From positions 1 to 62,156 of the forward strand of contig NZ_BOMI01000194.1 of the NCBI RefSeq assembly GCF_016862115.1: a stretch of DNA of 62,156 bases, written 5' to 3'. The notes under the pieces were generated by a model. The model did not search any database and was not told the DNA's origin. It saw nothing but the letters and a program-made list of their open reading frames with translations. Below are positions 43,369 to 52,250 of this stretch, piece after piece. The stretch comes from Paractinoplanes deccanensis. Its GTDB lineage: Bacteria; Actinomycetota; Actinomycetes; Mycobacteriales; Micromonosporaceae. The position numbers and the translations under genes are program-made. The first letter of the stretch is position 1. Each line of letters opens with the position of its first letter.

Positions 43369-44679
43369 ATGAGCACTGCGTTGATCACCCGGCCCGAGCC
43401 CGTGGGCCTGGTCAAGCGCGTCGGGGGTCTGCGGCACACGTCCCCCGGCCGCCTGAAGCTGCTGCTCACCACCCTGCTCACGCTGGGCCTGCTCGCCGGT
43501 GTGGTGGCGGCCGCCGCCGGCCAGTCCGCCCGCGCCGGCACCCGCGACCTGGGCGGCCGGGCCCAGCCGCTGCTCGTCGAGGCCGAGACGATCTATTCGG
43601 CGCTCGCCGACGCCGACACCACGGCGGCCCAGGCGTTCCTGGCGGGCGGCCTCGAGCCCGCCACGCTGACCGACCGGTACGACGACGACCTCCAGCGCGC
43701 CACCACCGCGCTCACCTCGGCCGCCCGCCGCACCCCCGCCGAGGGCGCGGCCGCCGACGCGGTGCGCGTCCTCTCCGCCGGTGTCGCCGAATACTCCGCG
43801 CTGGTCGCCACCGCCCGGGCGAACAACCGGCAGGGCCTGCCGGTCGGCGCGTCGTACCTGTCGGAGGCGTCGAAGCTCAACCGCGAGACGCTGCAACCGC
43901 AGGCGCGGGCGCTCTTCCGCACCGCGCAGACCGAGGTCAACGACGGGTACGGCGCGGCGGCCGCGCTCGGCTGGATGGTGCCGCTGCTGCTCCTGCTCGG
44001 CGGCCTCCTCGTCGCCCTGCTGCTCGTGCAGCGCTACCTGAGCCGGCGCACGCACCGCACGTTCAACGTGCCGCTGCTCGGCGCCACCGCCGTGACCGCC
44101 GTGCTGGCCCTCGTCGCGTTCGGTGTCGTCATCAACCAGCAGGCCCACCTCGGCCGCGCCGAGAATTACGGCTCCGCCCCCGCCGCGTCGATCGCCGAGA
44201 GCCGCATTCTGGCGCTCCAGGCGCGCGGCGACGAGGCGCTGACGCTCGCCGCGCGGGGCAGCGGCGCCGCGTACGAGGCCGACTTCGACGCCGTCAGCGA
44301 GCGGCTCACCGCGTCCGGCGGGCCACTGGTCAACCAGTACGGCGCCCTCGACCCGCATCTCGGCGAGGTGATGAACCGGGCCGCCACGTCGTTCCGGTCC
44401 TACGTGGACGCGCACGACGCGGTGCGGGCGCTCGACGACAACGGCAACTACGACGGCGCTGTCGACCTCGCGATCGGCGCGAAGACCACCGAGACGTTCG
44501 AGAGCCTGCGCCGCGACCTCGACGCCGCCTTCGACGACCGCAAGGCCGTCTTCACCGAAGAGATCGGCGCGGCGTCCGGCGGGCTCGGCCTGCTCACGGT
44601 TCTCGGGCCGCTGCTCGCGCTGGTGATCTGCGCGCTGGCGTACGCGGGCCTGCGAGCGCGCTTGGAGGAATACCGCTGA
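43369..44679 (+). CDS. glnX: GlnX-like membrane sensor
   Basis: A 436-residue protein: an N-terminal span (LLLTTLLTLGLLAGVVAAAA), a first helical extracytoplasmic domain, two spans near 205-250 (LGWMVPLLLLLGGLLVALLL, ATAVTAVLALVAFGVV), a second helical domain and a final span. This duplicated chemosensor-like layout, next to a GlnH lipoprotein and PknG, matches GlnX, which in mycobacteria relays ligand-bound GlnH to PknG. ATG preceded by a G-rich site; its stop overlaps the glnH start (TGATG). Confidence 0.75.
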   Translation: MSTALITRPEPVGLVKRVGGLRHTSPGRLKLLLTTLLTLGLLAGVVAAAAGQSARAGTRDLGGRAQPLLVEAETIYSALADADTTAAQAFLAGGLEPATLTDRYDDDLQRATTALTSAARRTPAEGAAADAVRVLSAGVAEYSALVATARANNRQGLPVGASYLSEASKLNRETLQPQARALFRTAQTEVNDGYGAAAALGWMVPLLLLLGGLLVALLLVQRYLSRRTHRTFNVPLLGATAVTAVLALVAFGVVINQQAHLGRAENYGSAPAASIAESRILALQARGDEALTLAARGSGAAYEADFDAVSERLTASGGPLVNQYGALDPHLGEVMNRAATSFRSYVDAHDAVRALDDNGNYDGAVDLAIGAKTTETFESLRRDLDAAFDDRKAVFTEEIGAASGGLGLLTVLGPLLALVICALAYAGLRARLEEYR

Positions 44680-45647
44680 TGCGTACCGTCGCTGCCGCCG
44701 CCACCGCGGTGCTCCTGGCGATCGGCCTGGCCGGCTGCTCCGCCGACTCGTCGCCGCTGCCCGGCTTCACCACCGGGCCCCGCGTCGAGGCTCTGCCCGG
44801 CAACGCGCCCGCCCAGGGCGGCGGCTCGGCGCCGGCCTGCAACCCCCGGGCCAGCCTGCGCCCGGCCGGCCTGCCGCAGCCCGGCAAGATGCCCGCCGGC
44901 AGCTACATGGCCGACATCCAGAAGCGCGGCCGGCTGATCCTCGGCACCAGCCAGGACACGCTGCTGTTCAGCTCGCGCAACCCGCTCACCGGCCAGATCG
45001 AGGGCTTCGACGTCGACATGGGCCGGCAGATCGCCGCCGCCATCTTCGGCGACCCCAGCAAGATCCAGATCAAGGTCATCGGGTACGACCAGCGCGTCAG
45101 CTCGGTCGTCAACGGCGACGTGGACATCGTCGCCGACACCATGACGGCCAACTGCGAGCGCTGGCAGGACGTGAACTTCTCCAGCATCTACTACGAGGCC
45201 GGGCAAAAGGTGCTGGTCTCCACCAGCTCCGCGGCCAAGAAGATCGAGGACCTGGGCGGCAAGCGGGTCTGCTCGGTGCAGGGCTCCACGTCGTACGACA
45301 ACATCGCCACGGTCAAGGCGCAGCCCCGGCCGCTCGTGCCGGTGGGCCGGGCCGCGTTCGGCGACTGCCTGGTCGCCTTCCAGCGCAACCAGGTCGACGC
45401 GATCACGACCGACGACACCATCCTGGCCGGCATGGCGGCGCAGGACCCGTACGCCAAGGTCATCGGCGACCGCTTCACCGAGGAGCCGTACGGTATGGCG
45501 ATGCCCCGCCAGCACCCGGAGTTCACCCGGTTCGTGAATGCTGTGCTGGCGAAGAACCGCGCGGACGGCACGTGGAAGGCGACGTACGAGAAATGGCTCG
45601 GCGACATCCGGCCGGCGCCTGCACCCCCGGTGGCCCAGTATCGATGA
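44679..45647 (+). CDS. glnH: GlnH-like amino-acid-binding lipoprotein
   Basis: A 322-residue solute-binding protein. The lipobox is IGLAGCSADS, with Cys at ~20. The mature part has KRGRLILGTSQDTLLFSSRN, IEGFDVDMGRQIAAAIFGD and ADTMTANCERW, the glutamate/glutamine/aspartate-binding family. In mycobacteria GlnH signals through GlnX to PknG and is not tied to a transporter; no ABC permease genes adjoin here, which fits. Overlaps both neighbours. Confidence 0.85.
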   Translation: MRTVAAAATAVLLAIGLAGCSADSSPLPGFTTGPRVEALPGNAPAQGGGSAPACNPRASLRPAGLPQPGKMPAGSYMADIQKRGRLILGTSQDTLLFSSRNPLTGQIEGFDVDMGRQIAAAIFGDPSKIQIKVIGYDQRVSSVVNGDVDIVADTMTANCERWQDVNFSSIYYEAGQKVLVSTSSAAKKIEDLGGKRVCSVQGSTSYDNIATVKAQPRPLVPVGRAAFGDCLVAFQRNQVDAITTDDTILAGMAAQDPYAKVIGDRFTEEPYGMAMPRQHPEFTRFVNAVLAKNRADGTWKATYEKWLGDIRPAPAPPVAQYR

Positions 45648-46825
45648 CCTCTCCCCGCTATGCCGCGGCCGAGGCGGAGTTGCTCCGCCTCGAGAAGGCG
45701 GTCGCCGCGATCTCCACGAACCTCGTCGACCTCGACGACAACCCGGCCCGCAAGGAGCTCGACCGCACCCGGCTCACCGGGCGCACGGCCTCGGCGTGGG
45801 CCGCGGCGTCCGACGCGCTGACCCGCCTCTGGGACGGCTACCGGCTGCTCACCGAGCTGATCGCCCGGGCCCGCGCGATCAGCGGCCAGCGCCGGATCAG
45901 CGACGCCGAGCGCGCCGAGTTCGCCCACGAGGTGCTCGGCGAGTCGATCACGCTGTCCACCGAGGTGGTGCCGCTGGCCCAGCGCGGCCTGCTCGGGCCG
46001 GGACACGTGACCACGGTCTGCACGCCGGCCGAGCTGCTCTCGGTGATGGAGCAGGCGTTCACCACGGCGGTGGCGGTCGCCATCCGGGCCGGCGAGGTCT
46101 GGGACAAGATGCTGCCCGCGGCCGCCGACGCCGCCGCGGCGCTGGAGCACGTGCGCCGGCTCGGCGGCGACGCCGCGACGCTCGCCGAGGCCGACCGGCG
46201 GCTCGGCGCCTTCACCGCGACCCTCGCCGGCGACCCGCTCGGCGTGGACGAGCGCGACCTGCAGGCCATCCGCGTGCTGATCGACCGCGCCGACGCCGAG
46301 CGCACCTCGGCCACCGAGCTGCGGTCGGCCCTGGAGCAGCGCCTCGCCGACGCCCGCCGCCTGCTCGACTCCCTCGCCGAGGCCCAGGCCGCCGCGATCA
46401 GCGCCACCGAGGCGGCCGCCGGCCGGTTCCTGCCACGCGAACTCCTCGCCGTCGCCCCGGGCGGCGACCTGCGGCCCGACCTCGCGGCCATCGAGGCGCT
46501 CGCCGCGGCCGGGCACTGGTCGCTGATCAGCCCCCGGCTCGCCGACTGGACCCGCCGCGCCCGCGAACGGCACACCGCGCTGCGCGAGGCGGCGGCGCAC
46601 AACGCCGGGCTGCTCGCCGCGCGCAACGAGCTGCGCGGCCGGCTCGACGCCTACCAGGCCAAGGCGCTGCGGCGCGGCCTCGGCGAGCATCCGCGGCTGG
46701 TGCCGCTGCACGAGGCGGCCCGCGCGGCCCTCTGGACCGCGCCCTGCGACCTCGGCACGGCCCGGGCGGCCGTCAACGCCTACCAGGACGCGCTCACCGC
46801 CACGATCGCGAGGGACACCCGATGA
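45644..46825 (+). CDS. Conserved helical protein of the PknG operon
   Basis: A 393-residue, mostly alpha-helical, Ala/Arg/Glu-rich protein with coiled-coil-like stretches (AEAELLRLEKAVAAISTNL near the start, AEAQAAAISATEAAAGRF later). No signal peptide, span or catalytic motif is seen. It lies between glnH and pknG with ATGA overlaps on both sides, so it is probably an adaptor or regulator of this system. Function unknown. Confidence 0.7.
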   Translation: MTSPRYAAAEAELLRLEKAVAAISTNLVDLDDNPARKELDRTRLTGRTASAWAAASDALTRLWDGYRLLTELIARARAISGQRRISDAERAEFAHEVLGESITLSTEVVPLAQRGLLGPGHVTTVCTPAELLSVMEQAFTTAVAVAIRAGEVWDKMLPAAADAAAALEHVRRLGGDAATLAEADRRLGAFTATLAGDPLGVDERDLQAIRVLIDRADAERTSATELRSALEQRLADARRLLDSLAEAQAAAISATEAAAGRFLPRELLAVAPGGDLRPDLAAIEALAAAGHWSLISPRLADWTRRARERHTALREAAAHNAGLLAARNELRGRLDAYQAKALRRGLGEHPRLVPLHEAARAALWTAPCDLGTARAAVNAYQDALTATIARDTR

Positions 46826-49026
46826 AGTGCCAGCGCAACTGCCCCGGAACCATCGACGAGGGCTACTGCGACACATGCGGCATGGCGCCCCTGACCACCC
46901 CGGCGACCGCGCCGTCCGCCGTGTCGTACAAGCCCGCGCCGGTGCCCGTGCAGCGCACCGCCACCGCGGCGACCGGGCCCTCGGCCCGCACCGGCGCGCT
47001 CTCCACCCGTACAGCCGGGAGCGGGCGCGCCGGCAGCTCCCGCACCGCCTCCCGGCGCCGCTTCGGCGGCGGCCTCGTCGAGGTCGAGCCCATCGTGCAG
47101 GCCGACCCGGCCACCGCCGTGATGACCACCGCCGAGGTGCCCGAGGACAAGCGCTACTGCGCGAAGTGCGGCAACGCGGTCGGCCGGGCCCGCGGCGACC
47201 GGCCCGGGCGCACCGCCGGCTTCTGCCCGCAGTGCGGCGAGCAGTTCAACTTCACCCCCAAGCTGGTCAAGGGCGACCTGGTGGCCGGGCAGTACGAGGT
47301 GGTCGGCCCGCTCGCGCACGGCGGCCTCGGCTGGATCTACCTGGCCGTCGACAAGAACGTCTCGGACCGCTGGGTGGTGCTCAAGGGCCTGCTCAACTCC
47401 GGCGACGACGACGCGCTGGCGGCCGCCGTGGCCGAGCGGCGCTTCCTCGCCGAGGTCGAGCACCCGAACATCGTCAAGATCTACAACTTCGTCGAGCACG
47501 ACGGCGCCGGCTACATCGTCATGGAGTACGTGGGCGGCGAGTCGCTCAAGGGCATCCTCAAGGAGCGCCGCCCCGACCCGCTGCCCGTCGACCGCGCGCT
47601 GGCCTACATCGTCGAGATCATGCCGGCCTTCGGCTACCTGCACGACCGGGGCCTCATCTTCTGCGACTTCAAGCCGGACAACGTGATCCAGTCCGGCGAC
47701 CAGATGAAGCTCATCGACCTCGGCGGCGTGGTGCGCTTCGACGACATGGACGCCGCCATCTACGGCACGGTCGGCTACCAGGCGCCCGAGATGGCGACCG
47801 CCGGGCCGTCCATCGCCTCCGACCTCTACACCATCGGGCGCACCCTGGCGGTGCTCACCACCGACTTCCGCGGCTACCAGAGCACCTTCAAGGACAGCCT
47901 GCCCGACCGCGGCGAGTTCGAGGTCTACCAGCGCTTCGAGTCGTTCTACCGGCTGCTCCAGCGGGCCACCCGCCCCGACCCGGCGGAACGCTTCGTCGAC
48001 GCCGCCGAGATGACCGAGCAGATGATCGGCGTGCTGCGCCAGGTGCTGGCCGCCGACGGCACGCCCCGGCCCGCCACGTCCCGGCTGTTCACCGGCGAGA
48101 TGCGCACCGACCTGAAGTCGGACGCCCCGCGCTGGCAGGACCTGCCGTCCCCGCTGATCGACCTGGCCGACCCGTCGGCGGCGTTCCTGGCCTCGGTGAC
48201 GGTCACCGACCCGGCCGAGGTGCTGGCGCTGCTCAAGGGCGCCCCCGTGGCCACCCTGGAGGTCCGGCTGCGCGCGCTGCGGGCCGAGATCGACCTGGCC
48301 GCCCGGCACGGCTACTTCGACGACGCCCGCGCCGCCCGCGACGCGCTGCTGCGCACCGAGGGCGCCGACTGGCGGGTGGCCTGGTACGACGGGCTGCTCG
48401 CGCTGGCGGTGAAGAACTACGCGTACGCCCGCGAGCGCTTCGACGCGGTCTATTCCGCCCTGCCCGGCGAACTGGCGCCCCAACTGGCCCTGGCCCTCGC
48501 CCTCGAACTGGCCGGCGACCCGGCCGCGGCCGGCTACTACGACGTGGTGAGCCGCACCGACCCGGCCTACACGTCGGCGGCGGCCGGGCTGGCCCGATGC
48601 CGGTTGCACAGCGGCGACCGGGCGGGCGCGGTCGAGGCGTACAACCGGGTGCCCGGCACGTCGGCGGCCTACCGAAGCTCCCAAGTGGGCGCGGTGCTGG
48701 CCCTGGTGCAGTCCCACCCGTCGGCGGCGGCGGACGTCGACTCGCTGGCGGCGGCGGCAGCCCTGATCGACCGGCTCGAGGTGGAGGCGGCCCAGCTGGC
48801 GGCGCTGCGCGTGTCGCTGCTGGAACAAGCCCTGGAGACCATCAAGGGTGGAGCGCAGCTGCCGCCGGCGGTGTTGGGGGCGGCACACCAAGGAGAGGTG
48901 CGCGAGAGGGAGGTCCGGTTCGCGCTGGAGGCCGCCTACCGCGAGATGGCCCGCGCGGCCCACGGGGCGGAGAAGATCGCCCTCGTCGACCTGGCCAACG
49001 CGGCCCGCCCCCGGACCCGCACGTGA
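46822..49026 (+). CDS. pknG: Serine/threonine protein kinase PknG
   Basis: A 734-residue protein with the PknG layout. An N-terminal CQRNCPGTIDEGYCDTCG Cys motif leads to a rubredoxin-like pair (YCAKCGN, FCPQCGEQF). The kinase domain has gly-loop LAHGGLGWIYLAVD, the Lys in VLKGLL, the catalytic loop FCDFKPDNV and DLG instead of DFG, then a TPR-type C-terminus. PknG controls glutamate metabolism by phosphorylating an FHA protein (GarA/OdhI). The extra N-terminal Cys motif is shared with two downstream proteins. M. tuberculosis PknG is 750 residues. Confidence 0.93.
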   Translation: MKCQRNCPGTIDEGYCDTCGMAPLTTPATAPSAVSYKPAPVPVQRTATAATGPSARTGALSTRTAGSGRAGSSRTASRRRFGGGLVEVEPIVQADPATAVMTTAEVPEDKRYCAKCGNAVGRARGDRPGRTAGFCPQCGEQFNFTPKLVKGDLVAGQYEVVGPLAHGGLGWIYLAVDKNVSDRWVVLKGLLNSGDDDALAAAVAERRFLAEVEHPNIVKIYNFVEHDGAGYIVMEYVGGESLKGILKERRPDPLPVDRALAYIVEIMPAFGYLHDRGLIFCDFKPDNVIQSGDQMKLIDLGGVVRFDDMDAAIYGTVGYQAPEMATAGPSIASDLYTIGRTLAVLTTDFRGYQSTFKDSLPDRGEFEVYQRFESFYRLLQRATRPDPAERFVDAAEMTEQMIGVLRQVLAADGTPRPATSRLFTGEMRTDLKSDAPRWQDLPSPLIDLADPSAAFLASVTVTDPAEVLALLKGAPVATLEVRLRALRAEIDLAARHGYFDDARAARDALLRTEGADWRVAWYDGLLALAVKNYAYARERFDAVYSALPGELAPQLALALALELAGDPAAAGYYDVVSRTDPAYTSAAAGLARCRLHSGDRAGAVEAYNRVPGTSAAYRSSQVGAVLALVQSHPSAAADVDSLAAAAALIDRLEVEAAQLAALRVSLLEQALETIKGGAQLPPAVLGAAHQGEVREREVRFALEAAYREMARAAHGAEKIALVDLANAARPRTRT

Positions 49027-49097
49027 GCCGGTCCCGCTCCACCCCCGGTCAACGCCCCGCCCAGAACCAAGGCCCCGCCCAGAGCCAACCCAGTGTT

Positions 49098-49223
49098 ATG
49101 TCCGGCTTTGTCCCCCGCGCAGGCGGCGAACAGGGGCGGCGTAATCTTTCGGTTCTCTCAAATTTGCACCACGACCATCTGCACCACGACGACTTGCACC
49201 ACGACGACGGCGAGGCACGATGA
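49098..49223 (+). CDS. Possible 41-residue His/Asp-rich peptide before the phosphatase gene
   Basis: The ORF begins MSGFVPRAGG and ends in LHHDHLHHDDLHHDDGEAR. Its TGA overlaps the phosphatase ATG (ATGA), as elsewhere in this operon. There is no good ribosome site, and it occupies the only sizeable gap (193 bp) in the cluster. It may be a metal-binding peptide or a translated leader, or a chance frame. Confidence 0.35.
   Translation: MSGFVPRAGGEQGRRNLSVLSNLHHDHLHHDDLHHDDGEAR
49164..49208 (+). repeat. Three 15-bp tandem repeats upstream of the PP2C gene
   Basis: Three units of YTGCACCACGACSAY type, perfectly periodic at 15 bp. If translated they give LHHDH-LHHDD-LHHDD. They could also be an iterated DNA- or RNA-binding site in the leader of the phosphatase gene. 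Confidence 0.8.
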
Positions 49224-50272
49224 CGATGACCGAGTGCGCCTCGTGCGCCGATGAGCGCGCTGCCGGGGCGGCCTTCTGCGAGAGCTGCGGCCGGTCGCTC
49301 GCCGCCGGCCCGGCCTGCCCGCACTGCGGGGCCGCCGGGGCGGTCGGCGAGGACGGCTACTGCGAGCAGTGCGGGATGCTCGCCGCCCGGCCCCGGGACC
49401 ACCTCGAGGCCGACGCCGGCGACATCGCCGCGGCCGTGACCGACCGGGGGCTGCGCCACCACCGCAACGAGGACTCGATGTGGCTGGCCGTTCGCGGCGG
49501 CGACGTCGATGTGGTCGTCTGCGACGGCGTCTCCTCGTCGTTCGACCCTGATGTCGCCTCCGCCACCGCCGCCGGCGCCGCAGGCGAAGCGCTCGCCGCC
49601 GCCGGCGAGACGCTGACCGCCTGCGGCGGCAAGACGGTGGCCGCTGATAAGACGCCGGCCGCCGGCTCGACGCCGGCCGCTGAGGCTCCGGCCGCTGGTG
49701 AGGCGCTCGCCGCCGATGTCGGGGCCGCGATCCTCGCCGCCAAGGAGGCCGTCGCCGCGCTCGCCGACGACGGCGATCCCCGGCGCGCCGTCTCCAACCC
49801 GGCCTGCACCATTGTCGCGGCCGTCGTGCGGGGGCCCCAGATCGCGTACGGCTGGATCGGCGACAGCCGCGCCTACTGGGTGCCGCTGGACGGGCCCGCC
49901 GAGCAGCTCACCGAGGACGACTCCTGGGCCACCCACGTCATCGCCCTGGGCGTCGATCCCGAGGTGGCCATGCGCGACCCCAAGGCGCACGCGATCACCG
50001 GCTGGCTCGGCGCGGACGCCGGGTCGGTGCAGCCTCGCGGGGCCTCGTTCACCGTCACCGAGCCCGGTCATCTGGTGCTGTGCAGCGACGGGTTGTGGAA
50101 CTACCTGACCGACCCGGCCGCGTTCGCCGCCGCCGTGCGGACCGGGTTGCACACGCACGGCACTCTGATCAATGCCGCGCGGTACCTGACCGACTACGCG
50201 ATCAACGCCGGCGGCGCCGACAACATCACCGTGGCGCTGATCCCCGTCCGGCCCGCCCCATCCGAGGAGTAG
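49220..50272 (+). CDS. PP2C-family protein phosphatase with zinc-ribbon N-terminus
   Basis: A 350-residue protein. The first ~55 residues carry Cys pairs (ECASCADE, AFCESCGRSL, PHCGAAG, YCEQCGML). The PP2C domain has RHHRNEDSMWLA, VVVCDGVSSS, YGWIGDSRAYWV, LVLCSDGLWNYL and GGADNITVALI, keeping the metal-binding Asp residues. An Ala/Gly-rich insertion lies at ~115-165. It should reverse PknG phosphorylation in the same operon. It shares the FC-[DE]-x-CG-type ribbon with PknG and the FHA protein. Confidence 0.88.
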   Translation: MTMTECASCADERAAGAAFCESCGRSLAAGPACPHCGAAGAVGEDGYCEQCGMLAARPRDHLEADAGDIAAAVTDRGLRHHRNEDSMWLAVRGGDVDVVVCDGVSSSFDPDVASATAAGAAGEALAAAGETLTACGGKTVAADKTPAAGSTPAAEAPAAGEALAADVGAAILAAKEAVAALADDGDPRRAVSNPACTIVAAVVRGPQIAYGWIGDSRAYWVPLDGPAEQLTEDDSWATHVIALGVDPEVAMRDPKAHAITGWLGADAGSVQPRGASFTVTEPGHLVLCSDGLWNYLTDPAAFAAAVRTGLHTHGTLINAARYLTDYAINAGGADNITVALIPVRPAPSEE

Positions 50273-50274
50273 GG

Positions 50275-51540
50275 ATGTCGTACACCGCCGAGGCCTTCCA
50301 GAACGAATATCTCGCGCTCGGCGCGACCGAGGTCAACGCGATCGTCACCGTCACCTCGTCGGGTGCCGAGGGCGGTCGCCGTACGGCCGGCGCCACCGAG
50401 ATCATCATCGTGGACGCGTCGGGCTCCATGCAGGCCGAGGGGCGCATCGGCGCGGCGCGCCAGGCCGCGAAGGCCGCCGTGGCCTGCATCGACGACGGGG
50501 TGCACTTCGCGATCATCGCCGGGGTGGGCACGGCTCAGCAGCTCTTCCCCGCGCCCGGCCAACTCGCCGTGTCGTCGCCGCAGACGCGGTCCGAGGCGTC
50601 CTGGGCGATCGACCGGCTCCAGGCCAGTGGCGGTACGGCGATGGGCGCGTGGCTGCTGCTCGCCGCGCAGCTGCTCGCCCAGCGGCCCGGTGACATCTCG
50701 CACGCGATCCTGCTGACCGACGGCGACAACGGCGAGCGGCAGGGCTACCTGGAGAGCGTGCTCGACTCGATCGCCGGCCGCTTCACCGTCGACTCGCGGG
50801 GCGTGGGCACCAACTGGAAGGTGTCCGAGCTCCGCAAGATCGCCGACGCGATGCTGGGCACTGTGGACATCGTCGCGCAGCCGGCCGACCTGACCGCCTC
50901 GTTCGAGCAGATGATGACGAACGCGATGGGCAAGACCAGCGCCGACGTACAGCTGAAGATCTGGACCCCGGTGAACTCGACGGTGCGCTTCGTCAAGCAG
51001 GTCGAGCCGCAGGTCGCCGACCTGACCGGCAAGCGGGTGCCGGACGGGCCGCGCGCCGGCCGCTACCCGCTCGGCGCGTGGGGCAGGGAGAGCCGCGATT
51101 ACCACATCTGCGTCGACGTGGCGCCGGGCAACGCGGGCGACGAGATGCTCGCCGCGCGCGTGTCGGTGGTGGAGGGCGACACCGTGCACGCGCAGTCGCT
51201 GGTGCGCGCGGTGTGGACCGACGACACGGCGCTGTCGACGCGGATCAACCGGCAGGTGGCCCACTACACGGGCCAGGCGGAGCTGGCCGAGGCGATCCAG
51301 GCGGGCATCGAGGCGCGCAAGGCCGGCGACGACCGTACGGCGACGCTGAAGTTCGGCCGCGCGGCGCAGCTCGCGCATGCCAGCGGCAACACGGCCACCG
51401 AGGAGTTGCTCGCCTCGGTGGTGGAGATCGAGGACGCGGCGACCGGTACGGTCCGCCTGCGGCGCAAGGTGGCGGCGGCCGACGAGATGGCGCTCGACAC
51501 CCGCTCGACCAAGACCGTGCGGGTGGGGCGCGGCCAGTGA
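50275..51540 (+). CDS. VWA-domain protein of the PknG operon
   Basis: A 421-residue protein. The VWA domain begins near residue 40 with an intact MIDAS motif (IIIVDASGSMQAEGR), then the Thr in SGGTAMG and LLTDGDNGE. A beta-rich middle (WTPVNSTVRFVKQVEPQV) and a helical end follow. VWA proteins bind partner proteins through a metal ion; next to a kinase and PP2C it recalls TerY-type triads. Ribosome site GAGGAG; the stop overlaps the FHA gene start. Confidence 0.85.
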   Translation: MSYTAEAFQNEYLALGATEVNAIVTVTSSGAEGGRRTAGATEIIIVDASGSMQAEGRIGAARQAAKAAVACIDDGVHFAIIAGVGTAQQLFPAPGQLAVSSPQTRSEASWAIDRLQASGGTAMGAWLLLAAQLLAQRPGDISHAILLTDGDNGERQGYLESVLDSIAGRFTVDSRGVGTNWKVSELRKIADAMLGTVDIVAQPADLTASFEQMMTNAMGKTSADVQLKIWTPVNSTVRFVKQVEPQVADLTGKRVPDGPRAGRYPLGAWGRESRDYHICVDVAPGNAGDEMLAARVSVVEGDTVHAQSLVRAVWTDDTALSTRINRQVAHYTGQAELAEAIQAGIEARKAGDDRTATLKFGRAAQLAHASGNTATEELLASVVEIEDAATGTVRLRRKVAAADEMALDTRSTKTVRVGRGQ

Positions 51541-52172
51541 CGACGTACGCCTGCCCGAAAGGTCATCTGTCCGAGACCGACGACTTCTGCGACACGTGCG
51601 GGGCGAAGATCTCCGGTGCCGCCCCGCCGCCGGTCGAGAGCAGGCCGACGCTGCCTGCCGGCGGACCGCCGTGCCCCAACTGCGGCACCCCGCGGGCGGG
51701 CACGAGCCGGTTCTGCGAGGACTGCGGCTACGACCACAACACCGGCCGCGTCCCCACGCTGACCGCGCCGGCCGCCGAGGACGCGCCGACGCAGGGCTGG
51801 ACGGCGACGATCGAGGCCGACCGCAAGTACTTCGAGGAGAACGCGATCGAGGGCATCGACTTCCCGGCGACCGCGACGTCCCGGACGGTGCCGCTCCCGC
51901 CGCCGCAGGTGCGGATCGGGCGCAAGAGCTCCTCGAAGGGCACCCACCCCGAGATCGACCTCGCCGACGACGACCCGGGCGTCTCGCACAGCCACGCGCT
52001 GCTGACCCTGAGCGTCGACGGCGTCTGGCTCGTCTCGGACCTGGGCTCGACCAACGGCACGTACATCAACGACGAGCAGAGCCCGCTCACCGCCGGCGAC
52101 TCGCGCGCGCTCCAGGACGGCGACCGCGTCCACGTCGGCGCGTGGACCACGCTCACGTTGCACGCGCCGTAG
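51537..52172 (+). CDS. FHA-domain protein with double zinc ribbon
   Basis: A 211-residue protein. N-terminal Cys motifs ACPKGHLSETDDFCDTCG and PCPNCGTPRAG...FCEDCG are followed by a linker and a C-terminal FHA domain (RIGRKSSSKGTHPEIDLADD, GVSHSHALL, SDLGSTNGTYIN), which reads phosphothreonine. It is the likely PknG output or scaffold, like GarA, but the ETTSVFR-type phosphosite at the GarA N-terminus is missing. GTG start overlapping the VWA stop. Confidence 0.88.
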   Translation: MTTYACPKGHLSETDDFCDTCGAKISGAAPPPVESRPTLPAGGPPCPNCGTPRAGTSRFCEDCGYDHNTGRVPTLTAPAAEDAPTQGWTATIEADRKYFEENAIEGIDFPATATSRTVPLPPPQVRIGRKSSSKGTHPEIDLADDDPGVSHSHALLTLSVDGVWLVSDLGSTNGTYINDEQSPLTAGDSRALQDGDRVHVGAWTTLTLHAP

Positions 52173-52250
52173 GTTGCCGGCGCCCGACATCCGGGTGACA
52201 TCTGCCGCGAGTCGGGGCCGCCGCCCGGCTCGCGCGGGCAGGATGGAGCC

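Noticed and set aside
46827..49097. Long frame overlapping pknG in another phase
   Set aside because: A GC-rich shadow frame of pknG with no domain; only its last part, after the pknG stop, is considered as a separate small ORF.
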